Assembly (NCBI GenBank): GCA_004020315.1 | Contig: SAQG01000003.1 | Coordinates: 158,036 to 222,035, forward strand | Direction: 5' to 3' | DNA: 64,000 bases | Origin: Mesorhizobium sp. | GTDB lineage: Bacteria; Pseudomonadota; Alphaproteobacteria; Rhizobiales; Rhizobiaceae | In this document: positions 43,842 through 54,962 of the stretch, piece by piece | How the letters are laid out: each line of letters opens with the position of its first letter | Numbering within the stretch: position 1 is the stretch's first letter | Position numbers and translations under genes: made by a program | Notes under the pieces: model-generated | Told to the model about the DNA's origin: nothing | The model's input: the letters and a program-made list of their open reading frames with translations, nothing else | Database searches by the model: none

Positions 43842-44608
43842 CGACACGCCTCAAAGCCGCAATGGTGCTTGCCGCCGGGCTGGGAAAGCGCATGCGGCCA
43901 ATCACCGACACAATGCCAAAACCGCTGGTCAAGATATCAGGCAAGACATTGCTCGACTGGAGCCTGGACAGCCTGGCCCACGCCGGCGTCGACAAGGCCA
44001 TGGTCAACGTCCATCATTTTCCCGAACAGATCGTCGCCCATGTCGCCGCGCGCCGCGTGCCGCGCGTCGTCATTTCCGACGAAAGCGAAAAACTGCTCGA
44101 TTCCGCCGGCGGTATCGTCCATGCTTTGCCGGAACTGGGAGGGGCTCCCTTTTACATCGTCAACGCCGACACCTTCTGGATCGACAGCGGGATGCCCAAC
44201 CTTGCCCGCCTCGCCCTTGCATGGGACGCGGCGAAAATGGATATTCTGCTGATGCTCGCGGATCCCCAGTCAGCAACCGGACACAGCGGCGGCACGGATT
44301 TCCTGATGGCGCCGGACGGCGCCTTGCGGCGTTCGAAAGGCGATCCGACAGGCCTGATCTATGCCGGTGCGGCGATCGTCCATCCCAGGCTTTTCAAGGA
44401 TGCGCCGGCCGGTCCGCACTCGCTCAACGCCTATTTCGATGCGGCCATCGCTGCCGGGCGCCTGTTCGGCATGGCGATGCAGGGCCATTGGATCACGGTC
44501 GGCACGCCCGACGCCATTCCGCTTGCGGAAGCGGCCGTCGCCGCCGCTCTTGCTGAGTCGCCCAACGCCTTTACCGAGTTGACCAGCGCCTTCACCGAGT
44601 TGAAATGA
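43838..44608 (+). CDS. murU: N-acetylmuramate-1-phosphate uridylyltransferase-like nucleotidyltransferase
   Basis: This is a 256-residue sugar-1-phosphate nucleotidyltransferase. The signature is LAAGLGKRMRPITDTMPKPLV, the metal Asp lies in FYIVNADTFWID, and GTPDAI is in the C-terminal part. The GTG start overlaps the TsaE-AmgK stop and its stop overlaps the addB start. Paired with AmgK it would make UDP-MurNAc from recycled MurNAc, bypassing de novo MurA synthesis as in Pseudomonas putida. The exact substrate is inferred from this pairing. Confidence 0.83.
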   Translation: MTTRLKAAMVLAAGLGKRMRPITDTMPKPLVKISGKTLLDWSLDSLAHAGVDKAMVNVHHFPEQIVAHVAARRVPRVVISDESEKLLDSAGGIVHALPELGGAPFYIVNADTFWIDSGMPNLARLALAWDAAKMDILLMLADPQSATGHSGGTDFLMAPDGALRRSKGDPTGLIYAGAAIVHPRLFKDAPAGPHSLNAYFDAAIAAGRLFGMAMQGHWITVGTPDAIPLAEAAVAAALAESPNAFTELTSAFTELK

Positions 44609-47600
44609 GCGGCTCCCGCCGCGTTTTCTCGATCCCGCCCGGAGCGCCGTTTCTGCCGACGCTGGCCGAGGCCTTGCTGTCAGGGCGGCTCGTTCCCGGT
44701 TTCCGCTTCGACGGCGACCCGCTGGCGCTGGCCGACGCCACCATCTACGTGCCGACGCGCCGTGCCGCGCGGGCGCTGCGCGGCGTCTTCGTCGACCGTC
44801 TGGGTGGCCGCTCGGCGATCCTGCCGGTCATCCGTCCGCTCGGCGAGTTCGACGAGGACGAAGCTGCATTCGAGGCCGACGCATCGGCGGCGATCGACCT
44901 CGCACCGCCGATCGCCGCGATCGAGCGCCTGCTGCTGCTGGCGCCGCTGGTCCGCGCCTGGAAACGCCGCCTGCCGGCGCATGTCGCGGCACTTTTCGAC
45001 GAAGAGATCGTCGTGCCGGCCTCCGCCGCCGACGCCATCTGGCTGGCGCGCGACCTGGCCCGGCTGATGGACGAGATCGAGACGGAAGGTACGGATTGGA
45101 CCAGGCTCGCCGATCTGGTAACCGGCAATCTCGCCGGCTGGTGGCAAGTGACGCTCGACTTCCTGAGCATCGTCACCGAAAACTGGCCGAACCTCCTCGA
45201 AGAACGCAACCGCTCCAACCCTGCCGCGCATCGCAATGCGCTGATAAGGCTGGAAGCGGCGCGGCTGAAGCGCAATCCTCCGGCCGGACCGGTGATCGCC
45301 GCCGGCTCCACCGGGTCCATCCCCGCCACCGCCGAGCTGCTTGCGGTGATCGCCGGTTTGCCCAGCGGCGCGGTCGTGCTGCCCGGCCTCGACCTGATGC
45401 TGGATGAGCCGGCCTTCGCGGCGATTGCCGCACCCGGCGCGCGGCCGGCCTTGCTTGGCCATCCGCAATACGGCCTGGCAAAGCTGATCGGCAAGATCGG
45501 CGTGCTGCGCGACGATGTCGAGGAGATCGCCGTTGCCGAAAGGCCGCTCGCGCTGCGCGCCGCACTTGTCGGCGAGGCGCTGCGGCCGGCGGAGACCACC
45601 GAGCTGTGGGCCGAGACGCGCGCGCGCTTTACGGCCGGCGATATCACCGAGGCCTTCGCCGACGTGACGCTTCTCGAAGCCGCCAGCGAACGCGACGAAG
45701 CGGTGGCGATCGCAGTCGCGCTCAAACGTGCCGTCGAACAGCCCGGCCAGCGCGCCGCACTCGTCACCGGCGACCGCGCCCTGGCGCGGCGCGTCTCAGT
45801 CGAGCTGTTGCGGTTTGGTGTCGTCGCCGACGATTCGGGCGGCACGCCGCTCATCAACACGCCAGCCGCCGGCCTGCTCAGGCTGGCGCTTCAGGCCGCG
45901 TTCCGCCCCGGCGATCCCGTGGCCCTGCTGTCGCTGCTCAAGCACCCGCTGCTTGGCCTCGGTCTGGAACGCACAAGCGTCCGTCATGCGGCGGAGATCA
46001 TCGAACTGGTGGCGCTGCGCGGCGGCACCGGCCGCCCCGACATCGCCTCGCTGCCGGAGCTCTTCGAGGCCCGCCTCACCGGCCTGGGCAGCACCCGCCC
46101 ACCGTTCTGGTTTTCCCGCCTGACTGTGCGAAAAATCGAGCGCGCCCGCGAATTGCTCGTTCGCCTTGCCGCTGCGCTGGCGCCGCTGACCGCCTTTCGC
46201 AGTCGAGCCGAAGCCGATCTTGCCGAATTGACCCGGGCCAGCGTCATCGCGCTCGAAAGTCTGGGCCGCACAGCGGATGGCAGCCTGAGCGAACTCTATG
46301 CCGGCGACGCCGGCGAAAAACTCGCCGAACTCTTGCGCGGCCTGGTCGCCGCCTCAGCGTCGTTCTCCTTCGCGGCCGACGAATGGCCCGACGTGATGGA
46401 GGCGCTGATCGCGCCCGAGACAGTCAAGCCGGCACAAGGGACCGACAGGAACATCGCCATCTGGGGTGCGCTGGAAGCCCGGTTGCAGAACGTCGACATG
46501 CTGGTCATTGGCGGGCTCAACGAAGGCGTGTGGCCGCGCAAGCCGGAAAGCGACCGCTTCATGTCGCGGCTGATGAAGACCGGCATCGATCTCGAACCGC
46601 CCGAACGGCGCATCGGCCTGGCCGCCCATGACTTCCAGATGGCGATGGGGGCGAAGAAAGTGGTGCTGGCGCGCTCCGCGCGCTCGGGCGACGCGCCGGC
46701 GGTGCCGTCGCGCTGGCTGCAACGCCTCCTGACCTTCATCGGCAAGGACCATGCGGCGGCGCTTCGCCGGCGTGGCGATGAAGTCTTGTCCTGGGCCCGT
46801 GCGCTCGATGCCGGCGAAAAAAGAGACTTCGCGCCGCGACCGCAGCCGAAGCCACCGCTGGCTGTGCGGCCGCAGCATTTCTCCGTCACCGAGATCGAGA
46901 CGCTGCGCCGCGACCCTTACGCGGTGTACGCCAGGAGGATCCTCGGGCTGATGCCGCTTGATCCGGTCATCCGCGATCCGGGCGCTGCCGAACGCGGCAC
47001 GCTGTTTCACGCCATCCTGCATCTCTTCTCGCGGACCGTGGCCGATCCGCTTGTGCCGGAGGCGCTGGACGGCCTCATCGCCGCCGGCCGCGCATGCATT
47101 GCCGAGGCGGCCCTTCCTCCCGATGTCGAGGCGGTGTGGTGGCCGCGCTTCGAAAAGCTCGCCGCCGGCATCATCGAGTGGGAGCGTGGCCGCGCCCTCG
47201 CCGTGACACGGCGCCATGCGGAGGAACGCGCCGAGAAGACCGGCGTCGGCCAGTCCGGGGTGACGCTGTCCGGCTATGCCGATCGTGTCGATCTCCTGGC
47301 CGGCGGCATGGCCGACATCCTGGACTACAAGACCGGCTCCTCGCCGTCCAAGGCGCAAGCCCACACGTTGCTTTCGCCGCAGCTGGCGCTCGAAGGCGCG
47401 CTGCTCAGGCGCGGCGCCTTCAAGGGGCTTGGCGCGCGCGAGCCGTCGCAGCTGGCCTTCATCAGGCTGAAGCCGAATGGCGAGGTGTTCGAAGAATCCA
47501 TCCTCGAATACAACCGCAAGCCGCGAACCGCCGCCGATCTCGCCGAGGAGGCCTGGGCGCGGCTCGAAAAACTGCTGATCCACTATGCCGACCCGGCGAC

Positions 47601-47724
47601 CGGCTATCTGTCGCGCGCGCTGCCGTTCCGCGAGGGCGAGACCGATGGCGACTACGACCACCTCGCCCGCGTGCTCGAATGGTCTGCCGGCGGCGACGCC
47701 GACGACGAGGGAGGGGAGGCATGA
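44605..47724 (+). CDS. addB: Double-strand break repair protein AddB
   Basis: AddB is a 1039-residue subunit of the AddAB helicase-nuclease that resects DNA ends for recombination. The N-terminal helicase-like part has TIYVPTRRAARAL instead of a Walker A motif. The C-terminal RecB-type nuclease domain has GTLFHAILH, GYADRVDLL and the catalytic DYKTG near residue 910. Only one cysteine occurs in the whole protein, so the four-cysteine iron-sulfur cluster known from Bacillus AddB cannot form. Both ends overlap neighbours by 4 nt. Confidence 0.94.
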   Translation: MSGSRRVFSIPPGAPFLPTLAEALLSGRLVPGFRFDGDPLALADATIYVPTRRAARALRGVFVDRLGGRSAILPVIRPLGEFDEDEAAFEADASAAIDLAPPIAAIERLLLLAPLVRAWKRRLPAHVAALFDEEIVVPASAADAIWLARDLARLMDEIETEGTDWTRLADLVTGNLAGWWQVTLDFLSIVTENWPNLLEERNRSNPAAHRNALIRLEAARLKRNPPAGPVIAAGSTGSIPATAELLAVIAGLPSGAVVLPGLDLMLDEPAFAAIAAPGARPALLGHPQYGLAKLIGKIGVLRDDVEEIAVAERPLALRAALVGEALRPAETTELWAETRARFTAGDITEAFADVTLLEAASERDEAVAIAVALKRAVEQPGQRAALVTGDRALARRVSVELLRFGVVADDSGGTPLINTPAAGLLRLALQAAFRPGDPVALLSLLKHPLLGLGLERTSVRHAAEIIELVALRGGTGRPDIASLPELFEARLTGLGSTRPPFWFSRLTVRKIERARELLVRLAAALAPLTAFRSRAEADLAELTRASVIALESLGRTADGSLSELYAGDAGEKLAELLRGLVAASASFSFAADEWPDVMEALIAPETVKPAQGTDRNIAIWGALEARLQNVDMLVIGGLNEGVWPRKPESDRFMSRLMKTGIDLEPPERRIGLAAHDFQMAMGAKKVVLARSARSGDAPAVPSRWLQRLLTFIGKDHAAALRRRGDEVLSWARALDAGEKRDFAPRPQPKPPLAVRPQHFSVTEIETLRRDPYAVYARRILGLMPLDPVIRDPGAAERGTLFHAILHLFSRTVADPLVPEALDGLIAAGRACIAEAALPPDVEAVWWPRFEKLAAGIIEWERGRALAVTRRHAEERAEKTGVGQSGVTLSGYADRVDLLAGGMADILDYKTGSSPSKAQAHTLLSPQLALEGALLRRGAFKGLGAREPSQLAFIRLKPNGEVFEESILEYNRKPRTAADLAEEAWARLEKLLIHYADPATGYLSRALPFREGETDGDYDHLARVLEWSAGGDADDEGGEA

Positions 47725-50700
47725 AGAAGGCCTATCCCATCCCGACCGATACCGCCGCCAGCCAGGCAAGCGCCTCCGACCCGCAGAATTCCGCCTGGGT
47801 GTCGGCCAATGCCGGATCGGGCAAGACCCATGTGCTGGCACGGCGCGTCATCCGTCTTCTGCTGCGTGGCACCGATCCGTCGAAGATCCTGTGCCTGACC
47901 TATACCCGCGCCGCCGCCGCCAATATGTCGAACCGGGTGTTTTCGACGCTGTCGGAATGGACGGCGCTTGGCGACGCGGAACTGGCGACAAGGATAGAAG
48001 CGCTGGACGGTAGCCAGCCCGATCGCGAAACCATGCGCCGCGCCCGCCGGCTGTTCGCCGAGGCGCTCGAGACACCGGGCGGGCTGAAGATCCAGACCAT
48101 CCACGCATTTTGCGAATCCCTGCTGCACCAGTTTCCGCTGGAAGCCAACATACCGGCTCATTTCGAAATGCTCGATCCGCAGATGGAGGCGTCGCTCTTC
48201 GCCACCGCCCGCCGCGACATGATCTCGGGCACGGCCGCCGGGGATGCGGGACTGGCCGAGGCTTTCGCCACCATTTTGGAACGCGGCGGCGAACACGGGC
48301 TCGACGCGCTGCTGGCCGAGATCGTGCGCAAGCGTGACGGTTTGCGCGCCTTCATCAGCGCGGCAGGCGGTGATGGCTTCCGGGCGCTGTTCGACGAGTT
48401 CAAGTTTCGCACCGGCCAGACCGCCGAAGGCCTGGCGGCGTCCGTCTGGCCGCTGCCGGGCTTCCTGCCGGACTATTTCATCACCTTTGCCCGCGCTGCC
48501 GAAGCCGCCGATGCCCGCATCGTGCTGAACAATTTGCTGCCCTACGCCCATATTGCTTTCGCCGAGGACGATCCGGTTCGCCGGCTGCAATTGCTAGCAA
48601 AAGCCTTCCTGCGAGCGGATGGCGAGCCTTATGAGCCGGCAAAGACCTTCAAGAAGGCGTTGCTCGACCGGTTGCCGGATCTTGCCGAGCGCTATCTCTT
48701 AGCGGCCGATGCCATCCTCGAAATCTCCGACCGGCTGGCCTTGTTCAGGATGCTGGAGGGCACACGTGCCGCGCTGACTATCGCCGACTGGCTGATCGCC
48801 CGCTACGAGCACTTGAAGCGTGCCCGCGGCTTTCTCGACTTCAACGACCTCATCACCCGGACGGTCAATCTCCTGGCGCGGCCCGACGCTGGTCCATGGG
48901 TGCAATACAAGCTCGATCAGGGCATCGACCACATCCTCCTCGACGAGGCGCAGGACACCAGTCCCGACCAGTGGGAGGTAGTGAAGCGGCTGGCCGAGGA
49001 ATTCTTTGCCGGGCTCGGCGCGCGCGACACGGTCCACCGCACGGTCTTTGCCGTCGGCGACGAAAAACAGTCGATCTATTCCTTTCAAGGAGCGGCGCCC
49101 GACTCCTTCGCCGACTCAAGGCTGCTGTTTTCCGGAAAGGTGCGCGACGCCAACGCCGCCTTCGCCGACCTCAAGCTGACCTGGTCCTTCCGCTCGACCG
49201 AGGACGTGCTTGCGGCGGTGGACCGTGTCTTTGCCGACCCGGTCGTGCGGCGCGGCATCAGCCACGATCCCGACCCGCTGACCCACAAGGCAATCCGCAG
49301 CGATGCGCCGGGCTATGTCGAGGTCTGGCCGTCGATCGGCGCCGATGTCGTCGACGAACCCGACGACTGGACCCAAGCCGTCGACCACGCCCATGCGCCG
49401 GCGGTGCGTGTTGCCGAAAACGTGGCGGCAACCATTGCCGGCTGGATCGGCGCCGGCGAGATCATCGAAGGCCGCGGCAAGAAGCTTCGGCCAGGCGACG
49501 TGCTGGTGCTGGTGCGCAAGCGCGATCGTTTCGTCCATGCGCTGACGCGCGCGCTGAAGCGCCGCGACATCCCGGTCGCCGGCGCCGACCGGCTCAGCCT
49601 GCCCGGCCACATCGCGGTGAAGGACCTGATCGCGCTCGGTCACTTCCTCGTCCAGCCTGAGGACGATCTGTCGCTTGCAGCCGTGCTGCGCAGCCCGATT
49701 TTCGATGTTTCGGAAGAGACGCTTTTCGCGCTTGCGGGCGAGCGGCCGACCGGCCTTTCGTTGATCGCCTCGCTCAGGCAGCATGCCAGCGAAAGCGCTG
49801 CGTTGGCCGCAATCGCTGCCCAGCTCGACACATGGTCCGATGAAGCCGCATTCAGGCCGGTGTTCGAGTTCTATGCCGGGGCTCTCGCCCGCGACGGCTT
49901 GCGCAAGAAAATGATCGCCCGGTTGGGGCCGGAGGCCGGCGATATCCTCGACGAGTTCTTGAGCTTTTGCCTGGCCGAGGAGCGGACCGGCCTGCCGGGG
50001 CTGGAATCCTTCCTTTCGACGCTGGAAAATGCCGGCCCCGAGATCAAGCGCGAAATGGACCAGACCCGCGACGAGGTTCGCGTCATGACCGTGCATGCCG
50101 CCAAGGGCCTGGAGGCGCCTGTCGTGTTCCTGGTCGATGGTGGCTCGGCACCGTTCAGCGATCAGCATCTGCCGCGACTGATGCCGTTCGACGGCTCGGG
50201 CGACCATTGGGACGGCAAGGGCTATCTCTGGCGTTCGGCCAGCGATGTCGCCAATGGATTTTCGCGGGCCGCTTCGGTCCGCGCTCGCGAGCTGGCCGAC
50301 GACGAATACCGCCGGCTGCTCTATGTCGGCATGACCCGCGCCGAGGACCGGCTGATCGTCTGCGGCTATCACGGTAAGCGGGCGCCGAATGCCGGCACCT
50401 GGCATTCGATCGTCAGCCGCGCGCTGGTCGGCGCCCCCGAAAGCATCGAGCGGCAGCACCCCGCCACCGGCGAGACCGTGCATCGCTTTCACGCGACAAA
50501 ATTGCCGCCGGTCGCACAGGCGGCCGCCGAAGAGGCGCGGCAGGCGCACCAGTTCGACCCATTGCCGAAGAGCCTGTTCCAGCCCTTGCCGCCCTTCGAG
50601 GACCTGCCGCGGCCGCTGTCGCCGTCCGGCGCCTCGGCGCTGATCGACGAGGCCAAGCAAGCCGTGATCGACACCGGCTCGCCGGTGCTGGACACCGAGG

Positions 50701-51233
50701 CGGAGCCTGGCTTTGCAGTGATGCGAGGGCTGGCGCTGCACAAATTGCTGCAGATGTTGCCGGGCATTGCCGAGGCCGAACGGCGGGAGGCCGCGGAACG
50801 CTACCTCAAGCGCGCCGGGGCGCAGTGGCCTGAAACCGAGCGCGACAAGGCCTTGGCCTCGGTGGCGGCGATCCTTGCCGACAGCCGTTTCGATCAGCTG
50901 TTTGCGCCGAGTTCACGCGCTGAAGTCGCGGTCATGGGCAGCCTGGAGGTGAAGAGCAAGCTGCGCTCGATCTCCGGCAAGATCGACCGGCTGGCGGTCA
51001 CATCAGGCAAGGTGTCGATCGTCGACTACAAGACCAACCGGCCGGCGCCTGCAACCCTGGCGGACGTTCCACCGGCCTATATCCTGCAGCTCGCGCTCTA
51101 CCGCGCGCTGCTCCAGCCGCTTTACCCCGGACATGAAGTCTCTGCGGCGCTGCTGTTCACTGAAGCGCCACGATTGATCGAGCTGCCGCCGGCGGTCATG
51201 GACGACGCTCTTGCCCGACTCACGGGAGCGTGA
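47721..51233 (+). CDS. addA: Double-strand break repair helicase AddA
   Basis: This is a 1170-residue UvrD-type helicase plus nuclease. Walker A is [12 protein letters not shown] near residue 30, motif Ia [10 protein letters not shown], Walker [16 protein letters not shown], motif [20 protein letters not shown] and [15 protein letters not shown]. The C-terminal nuclease has GKIDRLAV and [10 protein letters not shown] near residue 1110. The ATG overlaps the addB stop (ATGA) with GGGAGG ahead of it. An open frame back to 47094 is an out-of-frame shadow of addB. Confidence 0.96.
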   Translation: MKKAYPIPTDTAASQASASDPQNSAWVSANAGSGKTHVLARRVIRLLLRGTDPSKILCLTYTRAAAANMSNRVFSTLSEWTALGDAELATRIEALDGSQPDRETMRRARRLFAEALETPGGLKIQTIHAFCESLLHQFPLEANIPAHFEMLDPQMEASLFATARRDMISGTAAGDAGLAEAFATILERGGEHGLDALLAEIVRKRDGLRAFISAAGGDGFRALFDEFKFRTGQTAEGLAASVWPLPGFLPDYFITFARAAEAADARIVLNNLLPYAHIAFAEDDPVRRLQLLAKAFLRADGEPYEPAKTFKKALLDRLPDLAERYLLAADAILEISDRLALFRMLEGTRAALTIADWLIARYEHLKRARGFLDFNDLITRTVNLLARPDAGPWVQYKLDQGIDHILLDEAQDTSPDQWEVVKRLAEEFFAGLGARDTVHRTVFAVGDEKQSIYSFQGAAPDSFADSRLLFSGKVRDANAAFADLKLTWSFRSTEDVLAAVDRVFADPVVRRGISHDPDPLTHKAIRSDAPGYVEVWPSIGADVVDEPDDWTQAVDHAHAPAVRVAENVAATIAGWIGAGEIIEGRGKKLRPGDVLVLVRKRDRFVHALTRALKRRDIPVAGADRLSLPGHIAVKDLIALGHFLVQPEDDLSLAAVLRSPIFDVSEETLFALAGERPTGLSLIASLRQHASESAALAAIAAQLDTWSDEAAFRPVFEFYAGALARDGLRKKMIARLGPEAGDILDEFLSFCLAEERTGLPGLESFLSTLENAGPEIKREMDQTRDEVRVMTVHAAKGLEAPVVFLVDGGSAPFSDQHLPRLMPFDGSGDHWDGKGYLWRSASDVANGFSRAASVRARELADDEYRRLLYVGMTRAEDRLIVCGYHGKRAPNAGTWHSIVSRALVGAPESIERQHPATGETVHRFHATKLPPVAQAAAEEARQAHQFDPLPKSLFQPLPPFEDLPRPLSPSGASALIDEAKQAVIDTGSPVLDTEAEPGFAVMRGLALHKLLQMLPGIAEAERREAAERYLKRAGAQWPETERDKALASVAAILADSRFDQLFAPSSRAEVAVMGSLEVKSKLRSISGKIDRLAVTSGKVSIVDYKTNRPAPATLADVPPAYILQLALYRALLQPLYPGHEVSAALLFTEAPRLIELPPAVMDDALARLTGA

Positions 51234-51244
51234 CACAACAGTTG

Positions 51245-51273
51245 CTTGAAGAAGGGCGCGATCACCACCACAT
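51245..51273 (+). promoter_or_regulatory. Sigma-32 (RpoH)-like promoter of trxA
   Basis: CTTGAA (51245-51250), a 17-nt spacer and CCACAT (51268-51273) fit the RpoH promoter type of rhizobia (CTTGAA / CCANAT). The predicted start lies about 25 nt before the trxA ribosome-binding site. Confidence 0.5.
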
Positions 51274-51307
51274 TTGGTACGACAATAACTCTCGAAAGGA
51301 TTTTCGC

Positions 51308-51631
51308 ATGGCCACCGTCAAGGTCGACAAGAGCAATTTCCAGACCGATGTACTTGACGCCAAGGAGCCGGTCGTCGTCGATTTCTGGGCGGAATGGTGC
51401 GGCCCCTGCAAGATGATCGCGCCGGCGCTGGAAGACATCGCCATTGAACTCGGCAGCAAGGTGAAGATCGCCAAGCTCAACATTGACGAGAATCCGGAGC
51501 TGGCCGCACAGTTCGGCGTGCGCTCGATCCCGACGCTGATGATCTTCAAGGGCGGCGAAATGGCCGACATGAAGGTCGGCGCCGCGCCGAAGACGGCGCT
51601 GTCGCACTGGATCAACGGCAATCTCGCCTGA
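51308..51631 (+). CDS. trxA: Thioredoxin
   Basis: This is a 107-residue cytoplasmic thiol-disulfide reductase. The active site WCGPC lies in [18 protein letters not shown] near residue 31, and the cis-Pro loop is [14 protein letters not shown] precedes the ATG at 51308. It follows addA after 74 nt with its own RpoH-like promoter, and it ends at a strong terminator. Confidence 0.97.
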   Translation: MATVKVDKSNFQTDVLDAKEPVVVDFWAEWCGPCKMIAPALEDIAIELGSKVKIAKLNIDENPELAAQFGVRSIPTLMIFKGGEMADMKVGAAPKTALSHWINGNLA

Positions 51632-51652
51632 TCCGGCAGAAATTTCGCAGAC

Positions 51653-51679
51653 AAGCCCGGCTCTCGCGCCGGGCTTTTT
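51653..51679 (+). terminator. Intrinsic terminator after trxA
   Basis: AAGCCCGGC / GCCGGGCTT form a 9-bp stem with a 6-nt loop and a T run, 22 nt after the trxA stop. Confidence 0.9.
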
Positions 51680-51759
51680 GTTGGCGTCACCGATCTGCCG
51701 ATCTGGCACTCGCCACTTGCCGGCTCATGTTCTTGTCTGGCTTAAAGCAGGAGAACGAC

Positions 51760-52041
51760 ATGACCGGATCCGCCAAGGCCACCGTCTTCATCGACAATGA
51801 GCGCGTCATCGTCACCGAATACCGCTTCGCCCCAGGCGACAACACCGGCTGGCACCGTCATGGCCATGATTATGTCATCGTGCCGCTGATGGACGGCAAG
51901 CTCAAGCTCCTGACCAAGGACGGCGAATCCTTTGCCGAAATGAAGAAGGGGGCGCCCTATTTCCGCAAGCAGGGCGTGGAGCATGACGTCATCAATGCCA
52001 ATGAGGGCGAGTATGCCTTCATCGAGATCGAGCTGAAGTAA
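51760..52041 (+). CDS. Small cupin-domain protein
   Basis: This is a 93-residue single-domain cupin. Motif 1 reads PGDNTGWHRHGHDYVIVPLMDG (G-x5-HxH-x3-4-E-like, with Asp/Tyr in place of Glu), and motif 2 contains QGVEHDVIN. AGGAG precedes the ATG at 51760. It is a stand-alone gene after the trxA terminator. The substrate is unknown. Confidence 0.8.
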   Translation: MTGSAKATVFIDNERVIVTEYRFAPGDNTGWHRHGHDYVIVPLMDGKLKLLTKDGESFAEMKKGAPYFRKQGVEHDVINANEGEYAFIEIELK

Positions 52042-52071
52042 TCCCAAGGCCGTCTCGGGCTGGAGGCGCGA

Positions 52072-52491
52072 TCACCAATCCGCGACACGATCGCCTCCGA
52101 CGAATTGCGCACTTTTCCCAGTATATTCAAACAGTTCTATCTTCACGCCGTTGGGATCGCGTATCCAGGCCTGGTAGGTATCATCGCACGCGTGCTTCTT
52201 TGACGTGACATCAACGCCTTTCGATCTTATGTGGGCGATCGCGGCGTCGATGTTTTCCACTTCGAGGCAGAAGTGGTTGATCTGGTTCAAGTCGCTATAG
52301 CTGGCCTCGCCTTTCTGGAACACCTCGACGTGGCTGCGGCTGCCGCAATTGAGGTAGAAACCCAGAATCTTGCCGTCGCGCAGGAAGTTGAACTGGGTGT
52401 CCATGCCGAGGACGTCCCGATAGAAGCTTCGCGTCGCTTCGAGGTCATCCGCGAAGATGCAAACGTGAGCGAGCTGCTTTACCTTGATCAT
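52072..52491 (-). CDS. VOC (glyoxalase/bleomycin-resistance) family protein
   Basis: This is a 139-residue vicinal-oxygen-chelate fold protein with two beta-alpha-beta-beta-beta modules. Metal-ligand candidates are His near residue 9 (QLAHVCIFADD), His in NQINHFCLEV and Glu in PNGVKIELFEY. It is similar to lactoylglutathione-lyase-like proteins, but the substrate is not determinable. It is downstream of folC on the same strand with a 62-nt gap. Confidence 0.85.
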   Translation of the reverse strand: MIKVKQLAHVCIFADDLEATRSFYRDVLGMDTQFNFLRDGKILGFYLNCGSRSHVEVFQKGEASYSDLNQINHFCLEVENIDAAIAHIRSKGVDVTSKKHACDDTYQAWIRDPNGVKIELFEYTGKSAQFVGGDRVADW

Positions 52492-52553
52492 GACTGGCTC
52501 CGTGCGGTGGTGGTCCTACGAAGTCCGGCGCCATCGGGGCCTGGTGAACAGCC

Positions 52554-53879
52554 TCAAACCGGCGGCGTGCCGTTTTCGGCCAGCACCGCGCCGGCCAGAT
52601 AGAGCGAGCCGCTGATCAGGATGCGCGGTGGCGGTCCGTCCCACGTGTCGCGTAGCAGCATCAGCGCATTGGCGACGGAGCTGACCGGTTCGGCCGACAG
52701 GCCGGCCTCGACGGCGCGGATCGCCAGTTCGTCATTCGGCACACTGGCCTCGCTGAGGCTCACCGGTACCGTGTAGACATGCCGCGCCAGACCCTTGAAG
52801 GCGCGGAAATAACCGCTTTGGTCCTTGGTGTTGATCATGCCGGAAATCAGGAACAGCGGCCGCGGGTTCTTTTCCTCCTGCTCGGCAAGTGCTTCGGCGA
52901 CGACCACGCCGGCGCCCGGATTGTGGCCGCCGTCGAGCCAGATGTCGGCGCCCTTCGGCGCCAGTTCCGTCAGCCTGCCTTGCGGCAATTTCTGCATCCG
53001 CCCCGGCCAGGTGACATTGGCCATCGCCTTGTCGGCGATGCGATGGCTGATCTCGAAGCCCGCCGCCTTGACCGCCGCAATCGCCGCCGCCGCATTGGCG
53101 AACTGATGGCGCCCTGGCAGCCGCGGCGGCGACAGGTCCATCAGCCCGTCTTCGTCCTGATAGACCATCCGGCCGTTTTCCTCGAAGGCGAGGAAATCCT
53201 GGCCATAGACGAACGCGGGACAGTCGAGCCGCTCGGCGGTTTCGACAAGCACCTGAAGCGCCGTTTCGCTTTCCTGGGCGCCGATGACCACCGGGCAACC
53301 GCTCTTGATGATGCCGGCTTTTTCGGCTGCGATCAGTTCGACACGGTCGCCGAGAAAGGATTCGTGGTCGAGCGAGACCGGCATGATCACCGACACCGCC
53401 GGCTCGGTGATGACATTGGTGGCATCGAAGCGGCCACCGAGGCCGACCTCGATGATGACGGCATCTGCCGGATGTTCGGAAAACAGCAGGAAGGTGACGG
53501 CGGTGAGGATTTCGAAGACGGTAATCTTCTGGCCTTCATTGGCCTTGGCGGCGCGGGCGATGGCGTCGGCGAAGACTTTGTCCTCGACCAGCCTGCCGCC
53601 GCCGTCGGCGGCCAGCCGGTAGCGCTCGTGCCAATTCACCAGATGTGGCGATGTGTGGACATGGACGCGGTGACCGGCCGCTTCGAGCAGCGCCCGCGAA
53701 AAAGCGGCGCAGGAGCCCTTGCCGTTGGTGCCGGCGATATGGATGACCGGCGGCAGATGATCCTGCGGATTGCCCAGCCGCTCCAGCAGCCGCGAAATCC
53801 GGTCGAGCGAAAGATCGAAGCCCTTCGGATGAAGCGACATCAGCCTTTCGATTTCGCGGTCGGCGGCAAGCGTGGTCAT
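52554..53879 (-). CDS. folC: Folylpolyglutamate synthase / dihydrofolate synthase
   Basis: FolC adds glutamate to dihydropteroate and folates. It is a 441-residue Mur-ligase-fold enzyme. The ATP loop GTNGKGSCAAF lies near residue 50, IIEVGLGGRFDATN contains the Mg-binding Glu, and LDGGHNPGA lies in the C-terminal domain. It follows accD by 62 nt in the conserved trpFBA-accD-folC gene order. Confidence 0.95.
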   Translation of the reverse strand: MTTLAADREIERLMSLHPKGFDLSLDRISRLLERLGNPQDHLPPVIHIAGTNGKGSCAAFSRALLEAAGHRVHVHTSPHLVNWHERYRLAADGGGRLVEDKVFADAIARAAKANEGQKITVFEILTAVTFLLFSEHPADAVIIEVGLGGRFDATNVITEPAVSVIMPVSLDHESFLGDRVELIAAEKAGIIKSGCPVVIGAQESETALQVLVETAERLDCPAFVYGQDFLAFEENGRMVYQDEDGLMDLSPPRLPGRHQFANAAAAIAAVKAAGFEISHRIADKAMANVTWPGRMQKLPQGRLTELAPKGADIWLDGGHNPGAGVVVAEALAEQEEKNPRPLFLISGMINTKDQSGYFRAFKGLARHVYTVPVSLSEASVPNDELAIRAVEAGLSAEPVSSVANALMLLRDTWDGPPPRILISGSLYLAGAVLAENGTPPV

Positions 53880-53941
53880 GGGAGAATCCTAGGCGCGCCG
53901 CAGGTGGCGCGCAATCGCGGTTCGCGACGACGGATGTCGCG

Positions 53942-54868
<927 letters not shown>

Positions 54869-54898
54869 CGCTTCGGCTCCTGTCCTGACGAAGAGTTA

Positions 54899-54946
54899 GA
54901 CCATGATCCCGAAAAGTGGAAACCGGTTTCGCTGGAGATCATGGTC
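54899..54946. repeat. Family A palindromic repeat (copy 5) between trpA and accD
   Basis: GACCATGATCCCGAAAAGTG-GAAACCGGTTTCGC-GAGATCATGGTC has perfect outer arms GACCATGATC / GATCATGGTC. It lies in the 94-bp gap inside the trp-acc transcript. Confidence 0.8.
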
Positions 54947-54962
54947 AACCAAAAGATCAAGA

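Noticed and set aside
47094..47720. 209-codon upstream extension of addA
   Set aside because: It lies wholly inside addB in another frame. The ATG at 47721 with GGGAGG gives the normal AddA N-terminus.
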